Virus record (IMG/VR): IMGVR_UViG_3300002460_000105
Span: 1 to 34,901 of that record
DNA: 34,901 nucleotides
Reading direction: 5' to 3' (one strand)
Origin: a virus
The translations under genes were made by a program, and so were the position numbers. Positions 29,668 to 34,901 of this stretch are shown here, piece after piece. The notes under the pieces are model-generated. The model saw only the letters and a list, made by a program, of their open reading frames with translations, was not told the DNA's origin and did no database searches. Numbering within the stretch: the stretch's first letter is position 1; every line of letters begins with the position of its first letter.

Positions 29668-30117
29668 ATGAGAATGATAGATGACTGCCGGTATCACTTA
29701 GTTAAGGCTGGCATATCCATGCCGGACGCAGATGCGCTTAGGCGTATCTCCATGACGCTGCACCGTTGGCACGAATTAGAATGCGGCGACGGAAACGATC
29801 ATGGTTCATGGTCGATCGAGCGCGACGATAACGGCGACGGGCCGCCCTATCTCGTCCGTCATCATTACCATTGGACGCGCGACGGAACCACCGGCCAGCA
29901 AGTCAACCACGCCACCACATCGCGCACTCGAATCCCCAACCGTGAAATGGGAGCGCGCAAGCGCCTCGCCAAGATCATGGCGCGTTATCCCGGTTTCACT
30001 GCATACGTTCAAGGCGATCCTCGCGGCGCAGCGCTATACATTCTCCGGCCTGGCGATGTGCCGGAGGGCGAACAAGCCGACGCATATTATTCGCGCGGTA
30101 TCGTCGTTTGCAAGTGA
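29668..30117 (+). CDS. Conserved-type alphaproteobacterial phage protein, unknown
   Basis: The start is the ATG at 29668 (MRMIDDCRYHLVKAGISM), after CTGAGGGAG; a longer frame to 29635 begins before this site. The 149-residue product contains LHRWHELECGDG, SWSIERDD and a C-terminal ARKRLAKIMARYPGFTAYVQGDPRGAALYILRPGD. This arrangement is common in small phage and prophage proteins of Alphaproteobacteria, with no known activity. The fold looks alpha/beta with an acidic loop. The stop TGACGC opens the next structured spacer. Confidence 0.7.
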   Translation: MRMIDDCRYHLVKAGISMPDADALRRISMTLHRWHELECGDGNDHGSWSIERDDNGDGPPYLVRHHYHWTRDGTTGQQVNHATTSRTRIPNREMGARKRLAKIMARYPGFTAYVQGDPRGAALYILRPGDVPEGEQADAYYSRGIVVCK

Positions 30118-30175
30118 CGCGACCTGAGCGGCGCGGGCTTGTCTCTGACAGTCTGCGCCGTTCCAGCCGCGTCAT
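30115..30175 (+). other. Nested inverted repeat in an intergenic region
   Basis: TGACGCG at the stop codon pairs with CGCGTCA 55 bases later, enclosing a second pair, GCGGCGC with GCGCCGT. The same outer pairing (TGACGC with GCGTCA) frames the next spacer, so a repeated RNA-structure design is likely. Confidence 0.4.
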
Positions 30176-30200
30176 AGCGGAAACTGAGAGGAGGAAATAC

Positions 30201-30644
30201 ATGTCAACTAGAGGTCTTTATACTTTCGTCGGCGAGAACGCTTCCGATACTTGGAACGTTTACCGCCATCACGACAACTACCCGACTGGCGCTGCAGATG
30301 CGATCAAAGCGGCGTTGTCTTATGCCTGGGAATTGCCTCGCTATGAAGCCGACGAATTTGCTACGGCTTTCATTGCGGCAAATAAACCGAGCCTGAAAAA
30401 AGATTTACCGCGCGGCCTGTCAGGTGGCTCGATCCGCATGATGCCGCAAGGTGAACCTGCGACGGTAGCGCAAACAAACTGTTCCGATATTGAGTTCCGG
30501 TACGTTATCACTCACTCAATATCAGATCCTTCAACTGTCTATGTTACTTGTTACGACACAGACGGCGGCGAAAAAGAAAGCAAAGTATTTGAAGGCACGC
30601 TTCCTAAATTCGCCGCTTGGGCGAAGAAAGCTGAAGCCGCCTGA
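30201..30644 (+). CDS. Uncharacterised phage accessory protein
   Basis: The ATG at 30201 (MSTRGLYTFVGENASDTWN) has AGGAGG 8 nt upstream, so it is preferred to the long frame from 30108. The 147-residue protein is aromatic in its first 60 residues (NVYRHHDNYPTGAADAIKAALSYAWELPRYEADEFATAF). It then has a beta-strand pair (FRYVITHS...YVTCYDTDGGEK) and a final EGTLPKFAAWAKKAEAA. No known domain is recognised. It is the third gene of the accessory group. Confidence 0.65.
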   Translation: MSTRGLYTFVGENASDTWNVYRHHDNYPTGAADAIKAALSYAWELPRYEADEFATAFIAANKPSLKKDLPRGLSGGSIRMMPQGEPATVAQTNCSDIEFRYVITHSISDPSTVYVTCYDTDGGEKESKVFEGTLPKFAAWAKKAEAA

Positions 30645-30654
30645 CGCAAGTTTT

Positions 30655-30677
30655 AGCCCGCCAACGGAAGGCGGGCT
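30655..30677 (+). other. Intergenic hairpin with 8-bp stem
   Basis: AGCCCGCC, loop AACGGAA, GGCGGGCT is a perfect 8-bp stem, and an outer TGACGC/GCGTCA pair encloses it. No T-run follows on the plus strand; read from the minus strand the stem is followed by AAAAC, which is also not a terminator. It probably stabilises or processes the mRNA. Confidence 0.45.
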
Positions 30678-30715
30678 AGAGCGTGCGTCAAGTAAACAAA
30701 CTGAGGGGGTCTAAA

Positions 30716-31000
30716 ATGAGTATCAGACAATCCAATCTGCGGGGCTTTATCGCCACCTACCACCGCAATGGCGTAGCCGGAAATGGTTTTCATGCCTGTT
30801 CGTTCACATGGCGGGACGGGAACAATTGGATCGACATGAAAGCTATTGTTTTCAGTGGCCGTGGCAACGTAGCCGTCATTACTGACAACCTTACACAGCG
30901 TTGGCGCGGAGATGACTTCGAGCCAGTGTTGCGCGAGGCAATCAAGCTTCAAGATAAAGCACAGCCAATGCGTGCTTATACTTATTCGGCCACCGCCTAA
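30716..31000 (+). CDS. Uncharacterised small accessory protein
   Basis: The ATG at 30716 (MSIRQSNLRGFIATYHRNGV) follows CTGAGGGGG, so it is preferred to the frame from 30683. The 94-residue protein has a beta-rich N-terminal half (GFHACSFTWRDGNNWIDMKAIVF) and a helical C-terminal part (DDFEPVLREAIKLQDKAQ). No motif is recognised. It is the fourth of the serial accessory genes and ends at the terminator at 31008. Confidence 0.6.
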   Translation: MSIRQSNLRGFIATYHRNGVAGNGFHACSFTWRDGNNWIDMKAIVFSGRGNVAVITDNLTQRWRGDDFEPVLREAIKLQDKAQPMRAYTYSATA

Positions 31001-31007
31001 CGCAAGC

Positions 31008-31043
31008 CCAAGCGGCCTATGGAAAGCCGCTTGGTTTTCTTTT
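31008..31043 (+). terminator. Rho-independent terminator after the accessory genes
   Basis: CCAAGCGGC (31008-31016), a 9-nt loop and GCCGCTTGG (31026-31034) form a perfect 9-bp stem, followed by TTTTCTTTT. The next gene's ribosome-binding site (TTTGGAG) lies directly after, so read-through or partial termination may set expression of the nuclease lipoprotein. Confidence 0.75.
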
Positions 31044-31053
31044 GGAGATTTTC

Positions 31054-31521
31054 ATGCGCCGCATTCTAATACCGATCCTCGCGCTCACGCTCACAGCCTG
31101 CAACGATGATCTCAAGGTCATCGACGGGGATTCCATCGTGCTACACGGGCGGCAGACAAGGCTTCATGGAATGGATGCTCCTGAGCTAAAACAGGAATGT
31201 CAAACTGCATCGCTGCAATCGTGGCGCTGCGGGCGCGCAGCTAGAGACGAGCTTAACCGCTTAATAGGGAGCGCGAAAATTATTTGCTGGAAGATTTACC
31301 ACGATAGTTACCAGCGACCAATCTCACAATGCTTTGCCAACGGCCAGGACATAGGAGAAGCAATGGTTAGGAGCGGGTACGCTGTTGCCTATCGAAGATA
31401 TTCAAGCCGTTACATCGACGCCGAAACGGAAGCCCGCTCTCATCGCCGCGGGGTGTGGGCAGGCATATTTGAATACCCCGAACAATGGAGAATAAAATAC
31501 CGTGAAAACAATGCCCGCTAA
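31054..31521 (+). CDS. Staphylococcal-nuclease-like lipoprotein
   Basis: The ATG at 31054 has GGAG 9 nt upstream. Residues 1-16 are a lipoprotein signal (MRRILIPILALTLTAC, Cys16 lipidated), placing the enzyme at a membrane facing the periplasm. The rest is an SNase OB fold, with VIDGDSIVLHG (22-32) and the active-site block RLHGMDAPELKQE (36-48: Arg36, Asp41, Glu44). The second catalytic Arg is in YQRPI (Arg88), with EAMVRSGYAVAYRRYS near the end. Length (155 aa) is normal. It could degrade DNA in the periplasm, for instance as superinfection exclusion; this is inference. Confidence 0.75.
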   Translation: MRRILIPILALTLTACNDDLKVIDGDSIVLHGRQTRLHGMDAPELKQECQTASLQSWRCGRAARDELNRLIGSAKIICWKIYHDSYQRPISQCFANGQDIGEAMVRSGYAVAYRRYSSRYIDAETEARSHRRGVWAGIFEYPEQWRIKYRENNAR

Positions 31522-31723
31522 AGAATACCGCAAAGCTATTGCCATCGTCGGCCTATCTCAATTAGGCGCGGCTAGATTCTTCAAGGCCGGCCCGCGCACT
31601 GGCCAGCGTTGGGCCTCCGAGGGGCCTCCCAATAGCGTAGCTCTTTGTCTTCGGCTCATGTTGGTATTGAAAATGTCGGCTAGTGATGTTCTGAAATTGC
31701 TGGCTGGTCGGGAATCCAGCTAG
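31511..31723 (+). CDS. Small HTH protein
   Basis: The start may be the ATG at 31511 or the GTG at 31502; both overlap the nuclease end. The product (70 residues from 31511) begins MPAKEYRKAIAIVGLSQLGA, a pattern like the N-terminus of small phage HTH proteins. The likely HTH is LSQLGAARFFKAGPRTGQRWAS (about residues 15-36), followed by a helical tail (NSVALCLRLMLVLKMSASDVLKLL). It probably binds DNA, perhaps to control the neighbouring promoters. It is the last plus-strand gene of this group. Confidence 0.6.
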   Translation: MPAKEYRKAIAIVGLSQLGAARFFKAGPRTGQRWASEGPPNSVALCLRLMLVLKMSASDVLKLLAGRESS

Positions 31724-31843
31724 ACGGAATTCCATTGCGCTTGCGTGAGGCCGCCGCTTCGCGCGACCACCACAACATCCGCACTCGCCTAGCTCTGAGA
31801 AAGCAGGCCCATTCGGTCTTGCTATATCGGTTGAACGAGAGGG

Positions 31844-32047
31844 TCATGCGCGCTCGTCAGCGATAATTGCTGCCTCAGCGTCCAGTCTTAGAATTTCCGC
31901 ACTAGCTCGCGGTTTGTTCGCGCGGTCGTCGCGACCGTTTGTAAAGCCATGCCGGTAGCTACGCGAACGATTGCCAGAAGGCTCGGGCTGGCTAGGATCA
32001 AGCCCGTCCCTGTATCCTTCAACCATTTCTTTCTCAGCCCACCCCAT
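31844..32047 (-). CDS. Small phage protein of unknown function
   Basis: The ATG at 32047 overlaps the preceding stop (TGATG), and GGGGAGG lies upstream, so this start is preferred to the extension to 32110. The 67-residue protein starts MGWAEKEMVEGYRDGLDPSQ and contains PEPSGNRSRSYRHGFTNGRDD. The E-P-S-x-N-R-S-x-S-Y-R-H-G-F-x-N-G-R-D-D pattern recurs in small proteins of alphaproteobacterial phages. Function is unknown. Confidence 0.65.
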   Translation of the reverse strand: MGWAEKEMVEGYRDGLDPSQPEPSGNRSRSYRHGFTNGRDDRANKPRASAEILRLDAEAAIIADERA

Positions 32048-32535
32048 CAACTCGTCTTCCTCCCCGTTGAAACATCTAAATGATACGGGCAATATCTCGA
32101 CGGCGGCCACGGCGGCAGGCCGCAGTAGCTAAACCCCGGCTGGCCGGGATCGCCCATGGGCCAGCGGCAGGTCTTGTCGTTTAGCTCCATGATGGAGATT
32201 CGTTTGCATCGGAGCGGAGCGGAAGGTTCCAGTCTCGCAATGCCTGGGTCTTTGGCGCGAAGATATGGTTTCATTGCAACCAATCTAGTTCGGTTAATAG
32301 CTTCTGCATTTATATTATTCGGATTGCCACGGCTTTTATATAGCGATTGACTAGGGCGGGGCTTGTGAGGTCTAGGTATTCCTCCGTTATTCAATCCTAG
32401 CCGGTCAATCTTCCCTGCTATAGCGCCTCGACTCGTACCAAGCTGTTCGGCAATGAACCGGCAGGTCAACCCATCAGAATGAAACTTCCGCAACATGGCG
32501 GTGCGGGATTCGGTCCAGAAATTGTTGGTGGCCAT
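32047..32535 (-). CDS. gcrA: GcrA-family transcription regulator
   Basis: The 162-residue protein starts MATNNFWTESRTAMLRKFHSDG. The N-terminal HTH (WTESRTAMLRKFHSDGLTCRFIAEQLGTSRGAIAGKIDRLGL) and the C-terminal SIMELNDKTCRWPMGDPGQPGFSYCG with RYCPYHL are the two hallmarks of GcrA. GcrA is an alphaproteobacterial cofactor that works with sigma70 at promoters carrying methylated GANTC. A phage copy could redirect or time host transcription, or act on phage promoters. It is part of a minus-strand operon and its stop overlaps the next ATG. Confidence 0.85.
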   Translation of the reverse strand: MATNNFWTESRTAMLRKFHSDGLTCRFIAEQLGTSRGAIAGKIDRLGLNNGGIPRPHKPRPSQSLYKSRGNPNNINAEAINRTRLVAMKPYLRAKDPGIARLEPSAPLRCKRISIMELNDKTCRWPMGDPGQPGFSYCGLPPWPPSRYCPYHLDVSTGRKTS

Positions 32536-32538
32536 TAG

Positions 32539-32739
32539 CTAAGCCCCCATAAATAACTTTTCTTGCGTGGCGGCCTGCGGCCTTTCGATGAAAAAGTCAG
32601 GCTGCTTCAAGGCTTCGCCGACACGGCTGTGAACTATCTTTGAACCGGGCGGTATGGGAGCGGATGCTAAGGTTTCCTGGCAATCGCCTAGCCAAAGGTC
32701 GATTCCATCCGCCAATGTTTCCTTGCGCGGAGCAGTCAT
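32539..32739 (-). pseudogene. Internally deleted DNA methyltransferase remnant
   Basis: The ATG at 32739 overlaps the preceding stop (ATGA). The 66-residue frame starts MTAPRKETLADGIDLWLGDC, a typical beginning of phage adenine methyltransferases (ETL..GI.L.LGDC). After only about ten intervening residues it shows SRVGEALKQPDFFIERPQAA, typical of their C-terminus. The catalytic DPPY and SAM-binding segments are missing, so about 150 or more residues were lost in frame. It is unlikely to methylate DNA; it may be a neutral remnant or a reduced protein. Confidence 0.6.
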
Positions 32740-33059
32740 ACTAGTCCCCAAACTATAGCCTGCCGCCCGCTTCGCGTTTTCCTGCGCTTGCTGGTGTCAG
32801 TTAGATAGTTCATGAGTTGGAGTTCTCGCCGACGAGGGCGTAAAGTATTGCCGGGCAAGTCTAAATAGTTACACATTTCCTCGTCTGTCATACCCACCGG
32901 GAATACGTGGTATTCGAGAGCTTCGAGAATTCGGCTGTGTAGCTTGCTTAGCTTACCCCGCATAGCCTGGCTGGCCGCGCGTGATGTATCGCTATGAGAT
33001 TGGAACGGCGGATTGCCGTTGTAGGGGCGGGTGTAGGAGAACAACGGAAGATCAACCAT
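32736..33059 (-). CDS. Winged-helix phage protein
   Basis: The 107-residue protein starts MVDLPLFSYTRPYNGNPPFQ. It contains HSDTSRAASQAM, a helical segment (LSKLHSRILEALEYH), GMTDEEMCNYLDLPGNTLRPRRRELQLMNYL (the HTH and wing) and TDTSKRRKTRSGRQAIVWGL. This arrangement is common in phage proteins that regulate or aid replication. It overlaps its neighbours at both ends. Function is unproven. Confidence 0.7.
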   Translation of the reverse strand: MVDLPLFSYTRPYNGNPPFQSHSDTSRAASQAMRGKLSKLHSRILEALEYHVFPVGMTDEEMCNYLDLPGNTLRPRRRELQLMNYLTDTSKRRKTRSGRQAIVWGLV

Positions 33060-33240
33060 CTTTATTTAACCTCCATTCATCGAAAAAGATAAACTTTACA
33101 TCCCCGTTGTGGAGCCACGAAACCTCGTAACGAATCATCCCTGCCCCCCTCCACTCGATTAAAGTAATAAACCCAAAAACTGAGCGATCGCCGTCAATAA
33201 AAACCCTATCTCCAATACTGAATTTGCTTTCAAGAGTCAT
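33052..33240 (-). CDS. Small beta-barrel-like protein, unknown
   Basis: The 62-residue protein starts MTLESKFSIGDRVFIDGDRS and looks like an SH3-like or KOW-type small barrel (FSIGDRVFIDGD...FGFITLIEWRG...IRYEVSWLHNG). The start overlaps the upstream stop (ATGA) and its end overlaps the next gene by 8 nt. Such small barrels often bind nucleic acid or a partner protein; no specific family is assigned. Confidence 0.6.
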   Translation of the reverse strand: MTLESKFSIGDRVFIDGDRSVFGFITLIEWRGAGMIRYEVSWLHNGDVKFIFFDEWRLNKDG

Positions 33241-34079
33241 GGCTGTTGATACCCATGTTCGGTTAGAATTTCTGTGGGGGCTTTGCAGGTTTTTTCAGCC
33301 GGGCTTGGCCCCATGCCTGACGGCCACATGCCGCCCAATTTGAAATGCCCGACGTGCTTTGCCCATGTCTCAGTCGAAAATTCTGCCGTGGTAATGCTTG
33401 AGCGGCGCTCGCCTAGGCGTTTATTTTGATAGGAGGCTTCATTCCCGCCCCCAGCACCGTTGCGCTTGCCCTTGGCCTCTACAATGGCGTTCGTGAAGTA
33501 CGTCCATGATTTGATGCTTTTGCCTTGGCCAGCGCGGCGCACTACCGGCAGAATATCCTCATCAAGACTATAGCCCTTGTCCAAGAGGCCGAGGATCGAG
33601 GATAGGTCGAGAAGATTAGGGGAAGGATCGTTTTCAAGACCGGATGCTTTTCTGAGTGCAGCTTCTATTTCTTCAAAGTGACGTGACGGTTTTGTCTCTG
33701 CTCTGCTCTGTTCTGTATCTGCTCTGCTCTGGCGCGTCACTGTGACTGGCTCTGTGACGTTACGGTGACGTTCTCTGTAACGGCGTGTCCTCTCCGAAGA
33801 ACTATCACTTTGATATTGATGATCCGACCAGTCGTGCATTGAAAACACACCACTTTTCTCGTCTATGAGCCTGAATTTTTTCAGGCTGTTGAGAATGGTT
33901 TTCAACTGTTTTTGTGTGAGACGGAGGGCGAAGGCTATATCGGTTATCGACGGCAATTTTCCGTCATGCTTGGACGAAAGGCAGCATAAATTGAACCAGG
34001 ACTTGAAAAGAGAGGGGGGTAATTTTTGTAATTTAGGGTTATTTAGAGCGTCGTCGTAAGCTCGCCACCATCTAGACAT
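33237..34079 (-). CDS. Phage replication protein-like, N-terminal winged-helix
   Basis: The 280-residue protein starts MSRWWRAYDDALNNPKLQKL. The opening block (R-x-Y-D-D-A-L-x-x-P-K-x-Q-x-L) and the following ALRLTQKQLKTILNSLKKFRLIDEKSGVFSMHDW are typical of phage replisome-organiser or initiator proteins. Residues about 95-130 are a disordered basic/polar linker with QSRAD/QSRAE repeats, encoded by a short repetitive DNA tract. The C-terminal half contains SIKSWTYFTNAIVEAK, a helix pattern seen in helicase-loader proteins, then variable sequence. It opens the early minus-strand operon. Confidence 0.65.
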   Translation of the reverse strand: MSRWWRAYDDALNNPKLQKLPPSLFKSWFNLCCLSSKHDGKLPSITDIAFALRLTQKQLKTILNSLKKFRLIDEKSGVFSMHDWSDHQYQSDSSSERTRRYRERHRNVTEPVTVTRQSRADTEQSRAETKPSRHFEEIEAALRKASGLENDPSPNLLDLSSILGLLDKGYSLDEDILPVVRRAGQGKSIKSWTYFTNAIVEAKGKRNGAGGGNEASYQNKRLGERRSSITTAEFSTETWAKHVGHFKLGGMWPSGMGPSPAEKTCKAPTEILTEHGYQQP

Positions 34080-34459
34080 TCAAGCCCCCTTGAAGGGCTG
34101 CGAGCCGCCGCTGCACCAACGGCTCTAGGAGTAGGTTGCCGGTAAGCCCGTCAAGGTCAGGCAACGGTAGCGAGCCGCTGTCCCGGCAATTACGGTTGAT
34201 TATCTAGGTATTGCGCCAAATAGTCAACATTGGTATATACCTAGACAATCGAGCACGCGGCTTGATGCGCAGACTGGTCAAGGAACGCTCGCTGTTGGCC
34301 CCACAAAGCCTCAAAGCGGGCGTTTCCTTTCGGCTCTCCCGTAGCGATACGAGATCAAGCCAAAGGCTACCGTACACTTGATTCCAGCCGTCAAAAGACA
34401 ATGATGCTTACCTATCGTAAAATAGTTCGATCACTTTTCCGTGATCGGTGGATAACCTG
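34080..34459. other. Region without a convincing gene, possible remnant
   Basis: The stretch nearest the replication gene has a short minus-strand frame ending at 34072 whose stop overlaps that gene's ATG (it ends LAALQGGLNV). It has no normal start codon and may be the tail of a lost gene. Further right a 65-residue frame (34204-34401) has shadow-like composition. No promoter or RNA gene is evident. Confidence 0.3.
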
Positions 34460-34834
34460 TTAAATCGAATCGCGGTATAGCCATCGCAATTCGGCTGGCC
34501 CGCTGTGCGCGTGGTCGAAAACCAGCCAGCAGAAATCCATCTTGCCACCGCCGGGTTTTTCTCCGCGTGCAATGACATGGCCTGGCGGCATCGAGGGTCG
34601 TGGTGAAAGCAACCAAACGCGCGCAAGTGGCGTGCCCTTGAGCCAGTGGGCGGCGTTGAGGCGCGCGACCGGGAAAATCAGCGCGACCTTGCGGCTTGCT
34701 TGTTCAATCGCGTGTGCCGCGACTTTAGGGGCGATGTTGAACGGTGGGTTACAGACAATATTATCGCGGCTCCAATGTGAAGCAAAAAAATCCGCGATTG
34801 TGCACTTGACAAAGGTGACCTCAAGGGCTAGATT
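34460..34834 (-). pseudogene. 5'-truncated adenine DNA methyltransferase fragment
   Basis: A minus-strand frame ends TAA at 34462-34460 and is open back to about 34834 but has no ATG, GTG or TTG start. It encodes ADFFASHWSRDNIVCNPPFN, with the NPPF catalytic motif. Further on come VALIFPVARLNAAHWLKGTPL, LSPRPSMPPGHVIARGEK, DFCWLVFDHAHSGPAEL and WLYRD. These are the motif IV-to-C-terminus part of an N6-adenine methyltransferase of phage type. The SAM-binding N-terminus is gone; the frame begins inside the promoter at 34806. Confidence 0.65.
34806..34834 (+). promoter_or_regulatory. Promoter of the gene at the right window edge
   Basis: TTGACA (34806-34811), 17 bp, TAGATT (34829-34834). The -35 lies in TGCACTTGACAAA (34801-34813), identical to 21889-21901. 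Transcription would begin near 34841. Confidence 0.6.
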
Positions 34835-34841
34835 CTAGGGT

Positions 34842-34901
34842 ATGGAAACTAGAAAGAGCAAGGCCATGCCCAAGACCCCTGCAAACCTAAGCCTCGACAA
34901 G
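34842..34901 (+). CDS. Start of a gene cut by the window end
   Basis: A frame opens at the ATG at 34842 (METRKSKAMPKTPANLSLDK) and continues past the window. The predicted transcript start is next to this ATG, so the in-frame ATG at 34866 (MPKTPANLSLDK), with AAGG upstream, may be the real start. The basic start followed by TPANLSLD resembles small ribbon-helix-helix proteins, but too little is visible for a call. Confidence 0.5.
   Translation, partial: METRKSKAMPKTPANLSLDK

Noticed and set aside
30655-30677. Terminator in the accessory gene group
   Set aside because: The stem is perfect but no T-run follows on either strand, so it is listed as a hairpin instead.
34204-34401. 65-codon minus-strand frame near the right edge
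   Set aside because: No ribosome-binding site, and composition typical of a shadow frame; the surroundings hold gene remnants.
1-34901. CRISPR array or integrase gene
   Set aside because: No regularly spaced direct repeats of CRISPR type and no tyrosine or serine recombinase motif were seen in any frame.

Overview
The window looks like part of a tailed, double-stranded DNA phage (or prophage) of an alphaproteobacterium. The phage assignment rests on a contiguous head module: large terminase, portal, GroES-like co-chaperonin, coiled-coil scaffold candidate, decoration-type protein and major capsid protein. It is supported by many tiny genes joined by ATGA overlaps, a TerS-like protein, and the absence of housekeeping genes. 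The host assignment rests mainly on a GcrA-type regulator, a family confined to Alphaproteobacteria. No integrase, lysis cassette or tail-fibre gene is identified, so temperate versus lytic lifestyle cannot be decided here.

Layout. (1) 1-11950, minus strand: late head module, transcribed right to left from terL (11950) through portal, small basic proteins, co-chaperonin, scaffold, decoration and capsid into uncharacterised virion proteins and a gene cut by the window edge. (2) 11944-21597, plus strand: one long operon behind a good sigma70-type promoter. It encodes small phage proteins plus sugar enzymes: GNAT acetyltransferase, two SAM methyltransferases, Gfo/Idh/MocA oxidoreductase, a cytidylyltransferase-aminotransferase fusion, a PseB-like dehydratase, a DegT aminotransferase and a NeuB/PseI-like synthase. 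An HNH homing-type endonuclease sits in the middle. Together these suggest synthesis and CMP-activation of a nonulosonic (pseudaminic/legionaminic-like) acid. (3) 22063-26386: a complete 4,324-bp IS1595-type transposable element. It has 25-bp terminal inverted repeats and an 8-bp target duplication, and removing it with one duplication copy restores a 57-codon phage gene. It carries a transposase, a DNA methyltransferase with a C-terminal nuclease-like domain, and a three-gene minus-strand operon containing a DUF1828-type protein. (4) 26474-27177: a winged-helix protein and two tRNA-like genes with unusual anticodon/body combinations. (5) 27247-28945, minus: a small protein, a G-rich/repeat-bearing noncoding stretch, a TerS-like gene and a two-helix membrane protein. 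(6) 29128-31723, plus: a promoter and a series of small accessory genes with similar ribosome-binding cassettes and structured intergenic hairpins, then a nuclease lipoprotein and a small HTH protein. (7) 31844-34079, minus: an overlapping early/regulatory operon (replication-like protein, winged-helix protein, internally deleted methyltransferase, GcrA-like regulator). (8) The right edge holds a 5'-truncated adenine methyltransferase and a promoter driving a gene cut by the window end.

The two most notable systems are the IS1595 cargo element, a candidate mobile restriction/defence cassette lodged inside a phage genome, and the phage-borne nonulosonate operon, which could remodel host or virion surface glycans. 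All functions are inferred from sequence motifs read by eye; no searches were run.
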